A stretch of 64,000 nt of DNA from Bacteroides pyogenes DSM 20611 = JCM 6294. Its GTDB lineage: Bacteria > Bacteroidota > Bacteroidia > Bacteroidales > Bacteroidaceae. Below the pieces are notes generated by a model. That model saw only the letters and a program-made list of their open reading frames with translations. It was not told the origin of the DNA and did no database searches. This document shows, one piece after another, positions 1 to 8,083 of this stretch (positions are counted from its first letter, which is position 1; each line of letters starts with the position of its first letter). Made by a program: the position numbers and the translations under genes. The stretch is from contig NZ_ATZH01000010.1 in NCBI RefSeq assembly GCF_000428105.1, positions 60,870 through 124,869 of the forward strand. Reading direction: 5' to 3'.

Positions 1-830
1 TTTATCAGAATAGGTATGTTCTTGTGGCACACCGGATAGATGGTGGGCGGATAAACGACTTTGGCCCCGAAGTTACAAAGCTCGGTGGCCTCCACATAAC
101 TCAGCTCGGTGATGGTGTAAGCATTCGGGATTACACGCGGATCGGCAGTCATGAAGCCGTCTACATCCGTCCATATTTCCAGACTGTCGGCATCGAGCGC
201 GGCGGCAATCACCGCTGCCGTATAGTCCGAACCGCCGCGTCCGAGATTTGTCACCTCTCCCGTTGTTTTGTCCGAAGAGATAAAGCCGGGCACTACCGCC
301 ACCTTGGGAATGGAACGAAACGTTTCTCTCACCAGCCGGTTCGTCAGATCTTTGTCCAATGTGTGCTTGCTGTGCTTCTTCTCCGTCTTGACGAATGCGC
401 GGGAATCGAACCGTTCGGCTCCTTCAATCAGTTCGGCGACAATGATGGAAGAAAGCCGCTCGCCGTAGCTTACTATCGTATCGGATGTTTTCGGCGAGAG
501 ATCTTTGATGAGGAAAATTCCCTGAAAGATGTCTCTCAACTCATTCAGCAATTCCCCGATCCGCTGTTTCAACGCATGTTTCCTTTCACCCGCCGGAATA
601 ATATCCTCCACCATCTCTTCATGGCGGCGGACAATCTCGCCGAAGGCTTCCTCATACCCCGAATCTCCGGCCGCCGCCATCTTCGACGTATGTATCAGTT
701 TGTCGGTAATTCCTCCCAATGCGGAAACGACTACGATTACCGGATCGCCGGCAGCCTCAACGATTCTCTTTACGTTTAATATGCTTTTTGCGGAACCCAC
801 AGACGTTCCGCCGAATTTCATTACTTTCAT
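1..830 (-). CDS. thrA: Aspartokinase (N-terminal part, probably of bifunctional aspartokinase/homoserine dehydrogenase); cut by window edge
   Basis: The minus-strand reading frame begins at the ATG at 828-830 and is still open at base 1, so only about 276 residues are visible. The N-terminus has the aspartokinase signature KFGGTSVGS (residues about 5-13). Further on come NLGRGGSDYTA (about 195) and EIWTDVDGFMTADPR (about 217), typical of the amino-acid kinase fold. Aspartokinase phosphorylates aspartate, the first step towards lysine, threonine and methionine. In Bacteroides the usual form is fused to homoserine dehydrogenase; that part would lie outside the window, so the fusion is inferred. 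A long leader with a Thr/Met-rich peptide precedes it, which favours the threonine-branch enzyme over lysC. Confidence 0.9.
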   Translation of the reverse strand, partial: MKVMKFGGTSVGSAKSILNVKRIVEAAGDPVIVVVSALGGITDKLIHTSKMAAAGDSGYEEAFGEIVRRHEEMVEDIIPAGERKHALKQRIGELLNELRDIFQGIFLIKDLSPKTSDTIVSYGERLSSIIVAELIEGAERFDSRAFVKTEKKHSKHTLDKDLTNRLVRETFRSIPKVAVVPGFISSDKTTGEVTNLGRGGSDYTAAVIAAALDADSLEIWTDVDGFMTADPRVIPNAYTITELSYVEATELCNFGAKVVYPPTIYPVCHKNIPILI

Positions 831-920
831 GATTGTTGTTTTACAGATACAAGCCGGCAATCTACAGAAGCGAGACATGGAGCGGCAGAATATAACCGGC
901 TCATTTAATCTCCTTGCCAA

Positions 921-1041
921 CTAAAACTAAAATTTTGAATTTTGCCTACTTACATAGGCGTGAATCGCGTAGATACACAAATACTATCCCTTAACCCCTA
1001 AGGGTCATGGTGCACATGAACATGACTGTATGTGGATAGTA
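921..1041 (-). promoter_or_regulatory. Structured 5' leader of thrA (candidate attenuator)
   Basis: Several mutually dependent stems are visible. An outer 8-bp stem joins 1034-1041 to 982-989, and inside it a 6-bp stem joins 1021-1026 to 1004-1009. A competing hairpin pairs 988-993 with 999-1004 and covers the leader stop codon. Nearer the gene a GCCTA/TAGGC hairpin (944-959) is followed on the minus strand by an A/T-rich tract without a clean U-run. Choice between stems could depend on where a ribosome stalls on Thr or Met codons. Pairing is seen; the mechanism is inferred. Confidence 0.45.
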
Positions 1042-1050
1042 ATTCATCAT
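991..1050 (-). CDS. Candidate leader peptide of the aspartokinase operon
   Basis: A 19-codon frame reads MMNYYPHTVMFMCTMTLRG and stops at TAA, 160 bases upstream of the aspartokinase start. It contains five Met and three Thr codons, the end products of the homoserine branch. It sits about 30 bases after the predicted transcription start, and its codons take part in long-range pairing (see the leader feature). This is the layout of a ribosome-mediated attenuator. The function is inferred; the peptide is too short to be supported by coding statistics. Confidence 0.5.
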   Translation of the reverse strand: MMNYYPHTVMFMCTMTLRG

Positions 1051-1086
1051 AGTCTCTGTTTCTACCTTTATCATTGATAAGTGTCG

Positions 1087-1094
1087 CAAAAATA
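1087..1094 (-). promoter_or_regulatory. Bacteroidetes -7 box for the thrA leader
   Basis: TATTTTTG on the minus strand fits TAnnTTTG exactly. Transcription would start near 1080, just before the leader peptide. No clear TTTG -33 box is seen; TGTG lies at roughly the right distance. Confidence 0.5.
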
Positions 1095-1196
1095 AGAATA
1101 ATAATATTCAATCTATCACATTTTTCGATATTTTTCTAATAAAAAGCATTTCCCCTTTCCGGAGCATCCGAAACAACAAATGCACTTTTATGTCAT

Positions 1197-1231
1197 TTTG
1201 CTATTTTATATCCATAATTTTGCTACATTTG
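1197..1231 (+). promoter_or_regulatory. Promoter of ansA
   Basis: TTTG (1197-1200) and TACATTTG (1224-1231) match the Bacteroidetes -33/-7 pattern with a 23-base spacer. Transcription from here begins downstream of the in-frame ATG at 1190, which excludes that codon and supports the ATG at 1259. Confidence 0.6.
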
Positions 1232-1258
1232 CAAAAAATAAAAGCATTATATCCGCTT

Positions 1259-2308
1259 ATGACGGCACCAAACACTTCCGTATTGCTAATATACACCGGA
1301 GGAACGATTGGAATGATCGAGAACCCGGAAACAGGTGCATTAGAGAATTTTGATTTCGAACATCTGCAAAAGCATGTCCCCGAATTGCTGAAATTCAAAT
1401 TCCCTATCGATACCTACCAGTTCGATCCTCCGATGGACTCTTCGGATATGGAGCCGGACATGTGGCAAAAGCTGGTGCGCATCATTTACGAGAATTACGA
1501 CCGATACCGGGGATTTGTCATTCTGCACGGAACGGACACGATGGCTTATACCGCTTCGGCGCTGAGCTTCATGCTCGAGAATCTGGATAAGCCGGTGATT
1601 CTGACAGGTTCGCAATTGCCTATCGGAGTGCTTCGCACGGATGGGAAAGAAAACCTGATGACCAGTATCGAGATAGCCGCCGCTTGCAACGGCGAGGGGA
1701 AGTCGCTCGTGCCGGAAGTCTGCATCTTCTTCGAGAACCATTTGATGCGGGGAAACCGCACCACCAAACTGAGCGCGGAGAATTTCAACGCGTTCGGATC
1801 GTTCAACTACCCGGTACTGGCGGAAGCAGGCATCCATATTAAATACAACAATGTACAAATTCACGTCAACGGCGAACGGCGCAAGCTGATTCCCCATTAT
1901 CTGCTCGACACCAACGTGGCGGTACTGAAACTTTTTCCCGGCATTCAGGAAGATGTTGTCGCCACCATTCTGGAAATCAAAGGACTTAAAGCGCTGGTGC
2001 TCGAAACCTACGGGTCGGGCAACGCTCCGCGAAAGGACTGGTTTATCCGTCGGCTATGCGAAGCCAGCAAACGAGGCGTGGTGATAGTGAATGTGACTCA
2101 ATGCAATGCCGGAACCGTAGAGATGGAACGATACGAAACCGGTTACCAGCTTCTGCAAGCAGGCGTGGTAAGCGGATACGACAGCACTACGGAGTCCGCC
2201 ATCGCCAAACTGATGTTCCTGTTGGGACACGGATACAGCCCCGAAGAAGTCCGCCTCCGGATGAACCGCTCGATAGCGGGAGAGATTACCATTCAAACAG
2301 AAGAATAG
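1259..2308 (+). CDS. ansA: Type I (cytoplasmic) L-asparaginase
   Basis: The 349-residue product hydrolyses L-asparagine to aspartate and ammonia. It has the two asparaginase signatures: IYTGGTIGM near the N-terminus, holding the nucleophilic Thr, and HGTDTM around residues 90-95 with the second Thr and the Asp. There is no signal peptide, as expected for the cytoplasmic type I enzyme, and the length fits that family. The start at 1259 is chosen because a promoter lies between it and the upstream ATG at 1190. The gene is divergent from thrA and ends in a strong hairpin terminator, so it is probably monocistronic. Confidence 0.93.
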   Translation: MTAPNTSVLLIYTGGTIGMIENPETGALENFDFEHLQKHVPELLKFKFPIDTYQFDPPMDSSDMEPDMWQKLVRIIYENYDRYRGFVILHGTDTMAYTASALSFMLENLDKPVILTGSQLPIGVLRTDGKENLMTSIEIAAACNGEGKSLVPEVCIFFENHLMRGNRTTKLSAENFNAFGSFNYPVLAEAGIHIKYNNVQIHVNGERRKLIPHYLLDTNVAVLKLFPGIQEDVVATILEIKGLKALVLETYGSGNAPRKDWFIRRLCEASKRGVVIVNVTQCNAGTVEMERYETGYQLLQAGVVSGYDSTTESAIAKLMFLLGHGYSPEEVRLRMNRSIAGEITIQTEE

Positions 2309-2339
2309 ACGTATTTTTGCCCGCTCCTGCAAAGATACT

Positions 2340-2359
2340 GAGGCGATATTCGCCTCTTT
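2340..2359 (+). terminator. Rho-independent terminator after ansA
   Basis: GAGGCGA-TAT-TCGCCTC forms a 7-bp stem with a 3-base loop (2340-2356), followed by a short T tract. Confidence 0.75.
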
Positions 2360-2374
2360 CCGATAAATTATCGC

Positions 2375-2382
2375 TATTTTTG
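2375..2382 (+). promoter_or_regulatory. -7 box upstream of radA
   Basis: TATTTTTG fits TAnnTTTG and lies just after the ansA terminator. The radA ATG is 234 bases downstream, leaving a long 5' region in which I see no convincing gene. Confidence 0.4.
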
Positions 2383-2616
2383 TAGGCTGCAAAAGAGGGT
2401 GAGGCTATGCCGTTCAAGGTTTTTCGAACAAACGATTTCCGTTGGCGAACATGCAACATCGGTCGTACCTACAGGATCAGAGGGAGTTCAGAACAAACCG
2501 TCCGGATAGAACTTGCGGTACGGACCTCTCGAATGCTGCCGTATGGACAGGAAGGGAGAAAATTGAAAGCAAACCGCCCCTTGTTTTGCAAACCGTAAAA
2601 AGAAGGAGAAGCGCCG

Positions 2617-3984
2617 ATGGCTAAAGAGAAAACAGTGTATGTATGCAGCAACTGCGGACAGGGTTCGCCGAAATGGGTCGGCAAATGTCCGTCGTGCGGA
2701 GAATGGAACACGTATGTGGAAGAGATTGTGCGGAAAGAGCCGGTAAGCCGGCGTCCCGTGTCGGGTATCGAGACCCCGAAGGCGAAACCGCTTGCATTGA
2801 GCGAGATAGAAGCGGACGACGAACCGCGCATCGACATGCACGACGAAGAGTTGAACCGGGTGTTGGGAGGCGGACTTGTGCCGGGTTCGCTCGTACTGAT
2901 AGGCGGTGAGCCGGGCATCGGGAAGTCGACGCTGGTGATGCAAACCGTGCTTCGTATGCCGGAACGGAAAATCCTCTACGTCTCCGGCGAAGAGAGCGCA
3001 CGGCAGTTGAAACTTCGTGCCGACCGCCTTTCCCGCGTGTCGAACGATTGCCTCATCGTATGCGAGACTTCGCTGGAGCAAATATACGTGCACATCAAGA
3101 ATACCAACCCCGATTTAGTCATCATCGACTCCATCCAGACCATCTCCACCGAGACGATCGAATCTTCGCCCGGAAGCGTCGCCCAGGTACGGGAATGTTC
3201 GGCCTCCATCCTGCGGTTTGCCAAAGAAACCCATACGCCGGTGTTGCTGATCGGGCATATCAATAAGGAAGGAAGCATCGCAGGGCCGAAAGTGCTGGAG
3301 CACATCGTCGACACCGTTCTTCAGTTCGAAGGCGACCAACACTATATGTACCGCATCCTGCGAAGCATCAAAAACCGTTTCGGCAGCACGGCGGAGCTGG
3401 GCATTTACGAGATGCGGCAGGACGGACTGCGGCAAGTGAGCAACCCGTCGGAACTGTTGCTGAGCCAAGACCATGAAGGGATGAGCGGAGTGGCGGTGGC
3501 CTCCGCCATCGAAGGCGTGCGCCCGTTTCTGATAGAGACGCAGGCTCTGGTAAGCACGGCGGCTTACGGAACGCCCCAACGCTCGGCTACGGGATTCGAC
3601 ATACGTAGGATGAACATGTTGCTGGCGGTGCTCGAAAAGCGCGTCGGCTTCAAACTTGCGCAGAAAGACGTGTTCCTCAACATTGCCGGCGGACTGAAAG
3701 TGAACGACCCCGCCATCGACTTGGCAGTCATCAGCGCTATCTTGTCGTCGAACATGGACGCTCCCGTCGAACGGGAAATCTGCATGGCGGGAGAAATCGG
3801 ACTTTCGGGAGAGATACGCCCGGTGAACCGCATCGAGCAACGCATCGGTGAAGCGGAAAAGCTGGGTTTCAAACAGTTTCTGCTGCCCAAATACAACCTG
3901 CAAGGGATAAATACCCAAAAACTGAAAATTGAACTGGTTCCGGTGAGGAAGGTGGAAGAGGCGTTCAGGGCGCTATTCGGATAA
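2617..3984 (+). CDS. radA: DNA repair protein RadA (Sms)
   Basis: RadA is a RecA-like ATPase that helps branch migration and processing of recombination intermediates. The 455-residue length is normal. An N-terminal C4 zinc finger uses C10, C13, C24 and C27. The Walker A loop GGEPGIGKST starts near residue 96, and the family-specific KNRFG motif is near residue 252. The C-terminus has the inactive Lon-like domain (KVNDPAIDLAV, then GEIGLSGEIRPV). It lies 32 bases before the next gene on the same strand, so the two are probably cotranscribed. Confidence 0.96.
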   Translation: MAKEKTVYVCSNCGQGSPKWVGKCPSCGEWNTYVEEIVRKEPVSRRPVSGIETPKAKPLALSEIEADDEPRIDMHDEELNRVLGGGLVPGSLVLIGGEPGIGKSTLVMQTVLRMPERKILYVSGEESARQLKLRADRLSRVSNDCLIVCETSLEQIYVHIKNTNPDLVIIDSIQTISTETIESSPGSVAQVRECSASILRFAKETHTPVLLIGHINKEGSIAGPKVLEHIVDTVLQFEGDQHYMYRILRSIKNRFGSTAELGIYEMRQDGLRQVSNPSELLLSQDHEGMSGVAVASAIEGVRPFLIETQALVSTAAYGTPQRSATGFDIRRMNMLLAVLEKRVGFKLAQKDVFLNIAGGLKVNDPAIDLAVISAILSSNMDAPVEREICMAGEIGLSGEIRPVNRIEQRIGEAEKLGFKQFLLPKYNLQGINTQKLKIELVPVRKVEEAFRALFG

Positions 3985-4016
3985 ACCCGCACGAAACCGG
4001 CAGATAAACGAATCTT

Positions 4017-5684
4017 ATGATACAAGAATACCAACTGCGCGTTCTCCCCGAAACGGCCGCCAACGAGCAGCGATTGAAAGAATATTTGTCGAAAGAGAAA
4101 GGAATCGGACTGCACGAGATGACTGCCGTCCGGATATTGAAGCGGAGCATCGACGCGCGGCAGCGCACCGTGTTCGTCAACCTGAAGGTACGGGCGTACA
4201 TTCGCGAAGTTCCTCAGGACGATGAATACGCGCATACGCACTACCCCAACGTAGAAGGAAAGCCACAGGTTATCGTAGTGGGTGCCGGTCCGGGCGGGTT
4301 GTTCGCAGCCCTGCGCCTTATCGAACTCGGTTTGCGCCCCGTTGTCGTAGAACGCGGAAAGGATGTACGCGAGCGGAAGAAAGACCTTGCGCAAATCAAC
4401 CGTGAACATATCGTAAACCCCGAATCGAATTACAGTTTCGGAGAGGGAGGGGCGGGCGCCTACTCCGACGGGAAGCTCTATACCCGCAGCAAAAAAAGGG
4501 GAAACACGGACAAAATCCTGAACGTGTTCTGCCAGCATGGGGCATCCGCAGCGATACTTGCGGACGCTCACCCGCACATCGGTACGGACAAGCTGCCTCG
4601 CGTGATTGAGAATATGCGCCGAACGATTCTCTCGTGCGGGGGCGAAGTGCATTTCCAAACCCGGATGGATGCTTTGATTATTGAAGACGGAGAGGTGAAA
4701 GGCATCGAGACGAACGCGGGACAGACGTTCTCGGGTCCTGTCATTCTGGCAACGGGGCACTCCGCGCGCGATGTTTACCGGTGGCTGGCAGCGCATCGCA
4801 TCGCCATCGAGCCGAAAGGGATTGCCGTAGGCGTTCGTCTGGAACATCCGGCGGCGTTGATCGACCAAATACAATATCACAACCGGAACGGAAGGGGGAA
4901 ATACCTCCCCGCAGCCGAATACAGTTTTGTCACTCAAGCCGAAGGGCGGGGAGTGTACAGTTTCTGCATGTGCCCCGGAGGATTCGTCGTTCCGGCAGCC
5001 AGCGGAGCGGAACAGGTGGTGGTGAACGGCATGTCTCCTTCCAACCGCGGCTCGCGCTGGAGCAACTCGGGCATGGTGGTGGAGATACAGCCCGAAGATC
5101 TCGCAAGCGGCAAGCTGAAAACCGGAAGCGAAGAACGGAGCGAACAACGCGACGAACAGCTTCTCGCCATCAACCCGTTGCTGACAAACGGAGAACTTTC
5201 GGCGCTTCATACCCGGATTCTCCCGCTACTTTATTTCCAAGAAGAACTCGAACGACAGTGCTGGCAACAAGGAGGAAGACGGCAGACGGCTCCCGCACAG
5301 CGCATGCTCGACTTCACCCTCAGGAAGCTCAGTTACGACTTGCCGGAAACATCGTATAATCCGGGCATCGTCTCCTCCCCTCTCCATTTCTGGATGCCGG
5401 AGTTCATCACCCAACGCCTGTCAATGGGTTTCCGGCAGTTCGGACGCAGCAGTCGCGGTTTCCTGACGAACGAAGCGGTGATGATAGGAGTCGAAACACG
5501 CACCTCGTCGCCTGTCCGCATCGCGCGCGACAAAGAGAGCCTGCAACACGTCACCTTGCGCGGACTCTTCCCTTGCGGCGAAGGGGCGGGGTATGCAGGC
5601 GGCATCGTCTCCGCCGGGATAGACGGAGAACGCTGCGCCGAAGCGGTAGCCGGCTATATGGCGCAAGGAGGCGGACAAGGATAA
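4017..5684 (+). CDS. NAD(P)/FAD-dependent oxidoreductase (COG2509 family)
   Basis: The 555-residue protein has a short alpha/beta N-terminal region and then a Rossmann FAD-binding motif VVGAGPGGLFAA at about residues 86-97. SFGEGGAGAYSDGKL follows near residues 140-155, a segment characteristic of the COG2509 flavoproteins. The C-terminus holds GEGAGYAGGIVSAGIDG, which closes the FAD site. These proteins are conserved in Bacteroidetes and Firmicutes but have no settled substrate. It follows radA closely. Confidence 0.85.
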   Translation: MIQEYQLRVLPETAANEQRLKEYLSKEKGIGLHEMTAVRILKRSIDARQRTVFVNLKVRAYIREVPQDDEYAHTHYPNVEGKPQVIVVGAGPGGLFAALRLIELGLRPVVVERGKDVRERKKDLAQINREHIVNPESNYSFGEGGAGAYSDGKLYTRSKKRGNTDKILNVFCQHGASAAILADAHPHIGTDKLPRVIENMRRTILSCGGEVHFQTRMDALIIEDGEVKGIETNAGQTFSGPVILATGHSARDVYRWLAAHRIAIEPKGIAVGVRLEHPAALIDQIQYHNRNGRGKYLPAAEYSFVTQAEGRGVYSFCMCPGGFVVPAASGAEQVVVNGMSPSNRGSRWSNSGMVVEIQPEDLASGKLKTGSEERSEQRDEQLLAINPLLTNGELSALHTRILPLLYFQEELERQCWQQGGRRQTAPAQRMLDFTLRKLSYDLPETSYNPGIVSSPLHFWMPEFITQRLSMGFRQFGRSSRGFLTNEAVMIGVETRTSSPVRIARDKESLQHVTLRGLFPCGEGAGYAGGIVSAGIDGERCAEAVAGYMAQGGGQG

Positions 5685-5786
5685 CGGAAGCATGAGAATC
5701 GACCGGAGAAACCCGCAACATCTGCCCGGAATGAAAAAATTATATGAAATAAACAGAGAAGGAACAACCGCCAAAAACAAACGAAG

Positions 5787-6386
5787 ATGAATAAACCCGA
5801 AATAGCCATTATAGATCCCAATACCCTGACTTGCTTAGGATTGAAGAACCTGTTGGAAAGAATGATTCCGATAGCCGTCATCCGCACGTTCCGGAGCTTC
5901 GGCGAACTGGCGGACGACACGCCGGACATGTATGCCCATTACTTCGTTTCCGCACAAATTTACATGGAGCACAATGCCTTCTTCCTGCCCCGCAAACGGA
6001 AAACGATCGTACTGGCAAGCGACAGTCCGCAGTTCCAGCTCTCCGGCATTGTCGTGCTCAATGTATACGAAACGGAAGAGGTGCTGGTGAGAAACCTGCT
6101 CAAGCTGCATCAGCACGCCCATCAACACGGCTATCCCGTAAAGGGAATGCCTCCCATCCCGGCAATGGTTCCCCAGCAGGATATACTGTCGGCACGGGAA
6201 ATCGAGGTGTTGGTGCTCATCACCAAAGGCTTGATCAACAAAGAGATTGCGGACAAGCTGAACATCAGCCAGACTACCGTCATCACGCACAGAAAAAACA
6301 TCACGGAAAAACTGGGCATCAAGTCGGTGTCGGGACTAACCATCTATGCCGTGATGAACGGATATGTGGAGGCCGACCGCATTTGA
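5787..6386 (+). CDS. LuxR-type response-regulator-like transcription factor
   Basis: The 199-residue protein ends in a clear LuxR/FixJ helix-turn-helix domain (about 135-195; LSAREIEVLVLITKGLINKEIADKL). The first 120 residues resemble a receiver (IAIIDPN at the start, VLAS later), but only one acidic residue is at the usual N-terminal position, and the central phospho-acceptor Asp and downstream Lys are not recognisable. It may be a degenerate receiver working without phosphorylation. No partner kinase is adjacent. Target genes cannot be told from the sequence. Confidence 0.8.
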   Translation: MNKPEIAIIDPNTLTCLGLKNLLERMIPIAVIRTFRSFGELADDTPDMYAHYFVSAQIYMEHNAFFLPRKRKTIVLASDSPQFQLSGIVVLNVYETEEVLVRNLLKLHQHAHQHGYPVKGMPPIPAMVPQQDILSAREIEVLVLITKGLINKEIADKLNISQTTVITHRKNITEKLGIKSVSGLTIYAVMNGYVEADRI

Positions 6387-6445
6387 GCGGATTTTCCCGA
6401 TAGGATTGCTTCATGCAAACAGAAAGTTTGTTCGTCAGAAAGATA

Positions 6446-6484
6446 GCGGGGAACAGAAGTTGCGCTTCATGCCCGCCGTTTTTT
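6446..6484 (+). terminator. Terminator after the LuxR-type gene
   Basis: GCGGG (6446-6450) pairs with CCCGC (6472-6476) with extra pairing inside, followed by a G and six Ts. Confidence 0.55.
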
Positions 6485-6570
6485 CGGTTTGAAGCTATGC
6501 TATTGAAGAGTAGATTTTTACCGATTTGGATTGGAAAGATGGCGATAGTACATTATGGGTACGCTTAAAG

Positions 6571-6607
6571 TGGCAAAGTTAGGAACGTCCCATCCTGCTT
6601 GATATAA
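6571..6607 (+). repeat. 37-bp direct repeat, left copy
   Basis: It matches 8372-8408 at 35 of 37 positions in the same orientation (begins TGGCAAAGTTAGGAACGTCC). The two copies bracket the 1.8-kb block that holds IS21 debris and two genes. The last bases of this copy are read in frame as part of the istB fragment. Its origin (an IS end, or a deletion junction) is unresolved. Confidence 0.75.
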
Positions 6608-6672
6608 TAGAGGATCGGCATGGACGCAAGTCTATCATTATTACCTCGCAACTGCCAAATAAACTAAAATAA
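6583..6672 (+). pseudogene. istB remnant (IS21-family helper ATPase), 3' fragment
   Basis: About 29 codons remain and read LLDIIEDRHGRKS, then IIITSQLP, then an early stop. This is the well-conserved C-terminal segment of IstB, the AAA+ partner of the IS21 transposase, where intact proteins go on to about 240 residues. The Walker motifs and the rest are missing. An in-frame stop at 6580 precedes it. With the istA pieces at 8084-8371 it shows that an IS21-family element was once here. Confidence 0.65.
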
Positions 6673-6680
6673 ATAATAAC

Positions 6681-6696
6681 CCCATCGGTCAAGACG
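6681..6696 (+). repeat. 16-bp inverted repeat, left arm
   Basis: CCCATCGGTCAAGACG is the reverse complement of 8022-8037 at 15 of 16 positions. It starts nine bases after the istB remnant stop. Together with the right arm it bounds a 1,357-bp segment with two genes. Confidence 0.7.
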
Positions 6697-6838
6697 TTTT
6701 GAGGGGGCATTATTGAATATTTTCAGGGGGTAGAATCATTTTGGTTTTAGCGGGCATCTTACACTGGATTCTCCATAAATAAGGTAACATTTAAACAAAA
6801 ACAAATACGCCACCGTTTAATAATAAAACACCCGAAAC

Positions 6839-7420
6839 ATGAAAGCAAAAATTTTATTTGTCTCCTTATTGAGCATACTATTCGCCTGTAATTCAGCGGA
6901 TATGAACTCAAATTTTGAAACCGGTTTAGAAAGTAACGCCCCCAATCAGGTGCTGCTGCTGAGAGTGGACTACACCACCAACACGTTTGAAGGTGGAACG
7001 ATATTGGGTTTCGACAAGAAAACCGAAGACTTTACTATTGAAAACGAGTACGTTGTGCCAAGCGATTTCGGCAGCGTGAAGTTGATTTACAAGGAACTCT
7101 GGCAACCACTTTTTGAGGGAACCATTCATTGGATGGGGCGGGGTAAAATGACGTTCCCCAAAAAACTCGAACCCGCTTCTGCTTTTAAACACATATCAAC
7201 CTACGACCTCCGTTATCCCACCGGTTTTGAAAATGTATTTAACCCCGACAATAGGGAATTAGATTATGATAAACCGTGGATTTCCGTTCAAGGTTTGGCA
7301 AAAACGCGCGAATTTCTCACTGCCAATCCCACTCAAAAAGCCAAATTGTTTCTTTACACGCCGAGCGTGGGCGCGGGCGACCCAAAAGATTGGTATTGGC
7401 TTATTTACCTGAAAAAATAA
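6839..7420 (+). CDS. Putative lipoprotein, unknown function
   Basis: I do not recognise this 193-residue protein. The N-terminus (MKAKILFVSLLSILFAC) is a lipoprotein signal peptide with the lipid-bearing Cys at residue 17, so it should be exported and anchored in a membrane. The rest is soluble, rich in aromatic residues, with no repeats or membrane segments. It converges on the sigma-factor-like gene and the two reading frames overlap by 16 bases at their ends. It lies inside the inverted-repeat-bounded unit, so it is probably accessory. Confidence 0.7.
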   Translation: MKAKILFVSLLSILFACNSADMNSNFETGLESNAPNQVLLLRVDYTTNTFEGGTILGFDKKTEDFTIENEYVVPSDFGSVKLIYKELWQPLFEGTIHWMGRGKMTFPKKLEPASAFKHISTYDLRYPTGFENVFNPDNRELDYDKPWISVQGLAKTREFLTANPTQKAKLFLYTPSVGAGDPKDWYWLIYLKK

Positions 7421-7986
7421 ATCGCGACAAACAACCTTACTGCGCTATCGGCAATTTCGGGATAATGTTTCCGAATGTACTCGCGAACGGTGTGCAACGC
7501 CCTCGAAAACGTGTTGTGAACCGTTTGCGGTGTGGTATTCAATTCGTTGGCAACCTCTTTGGCGGAAATGTTATCCACCCGCATCCAAAAAGTTTTTTTT
7601 GTGAGCAACGTACTGTTTTTCAGTGCATCGCACACAATATGCAACAATTCCTCTTTCTCCATGTCGGCACCTGCCAAAAGCGGCGAAACAATATCGGTTT
7701 CATCTATCGGAACGGTTTCGGGAACGGCAATTCGATAGATGTCGTAGATGCGGAAACGCAGATATTGCATCAGAAAAACCTTTGCGCATCCGTCTTTATC
7801 GGGGCGCAACATACGCGGATTTTCCCAAAGAGCCAGCCAAAAATTTTGCACAATCTCCTTCGCCACATCCGCGTGGTGCACCTGGAAAATCCTATGTAAG
7901 ATGCCCCTAAAACCAATCGATTCTATCCCCTTGTTCCCAAATAATCCTGCCCATTGATTCCAATATAAAATGCCCTTGTCAGACAA
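7405..7986 (-). CDS. ECF-like RNA polymerase sigma-70 factor
   Basis: The 193-residue protein has a region-2-like segment (DVAKEIVQNFWLALWENP, about residues 38-56) with the helix usual in Bacteroidetes ECF sigma factors. A C-terminal region 4 follows (about 125-180), with ISAKEVANELNTTPQTVHNTFSRAL as the helix-turn-helix. The start of region 2 is divergent and may be shortened. No anti-sigma or SusC/D genes adjoin it. The convergent lipoprotein gene is its only companion. A possible promoter lies outside the right inverted repeat, in the IS debris. Confidence 0.7.
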   Translation of the reverse strand: MSDKGILYWNQWAGLFGNKGIESIGFRGILHRIFQVHHADVAKEIVQNFWLALWENPRMLRPDKDGCAKVFLMQYLRFRIYDIYRIAVPETVPIDETDIVSPLLAGADMEKEELLHIVCDALKNSTLLTKKTFWMRVDNISAKEVANELNTTPQTVHNTFSRALHTVREYIRKHYPEIADSAVRLFVAIYFFR

Positions 7987-8021
7987 TGTCCGGCAGGGGA
8001 TTTTTCCGTAGATTTGATACC

Positions 8022-8037
8022 CGTCTTGACCGGTGGG
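8022..8037 (-). repeat. 16-bp inverted repeat, right arm
   Basis: Reverse complement of 6681-6696 with one mismatch. It lies 35 bases upstream of the sigma-factor start codon. Confidence 0.7.
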
Positions 8038-8061
8038 ATAAAATCATTTCTACTATGACAA

Positions 8062-8069
8062 CAAAGATA
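8062..8069 (-). promoter_or_regulatory. -7 box possibly driving the sigma-factor gene
   Basis: TATCTTTG on the minus strand matches TAnnTTTG. It lies beyond the right inverted-repeat arm, close to the istA debris, so the gene may be expressed from sequence outside its own unit. No TTTG is found at the expected distance. Confidence 0.35.
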
Positions 8070-8083
8070 GCAAACATTCTCCA

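Noticed and set aside
24..779. 251-codon plus-strand open frame at the window start
   Set aside because: Antisense to the aspartokinase gene, which shows family motifs throughout.
2407..2598. 63-codon frame between ansA and radA
   Set aside because: No domain and Arg-rich composition; it lies in the leader of radA.
3564..5210. 548-codon open frame on the minus strand
   Set aside because: It is antisense to radA and the flavoprotein gene, both of which have clear family motifs; long antisense frames are common in this G/C-rich part.
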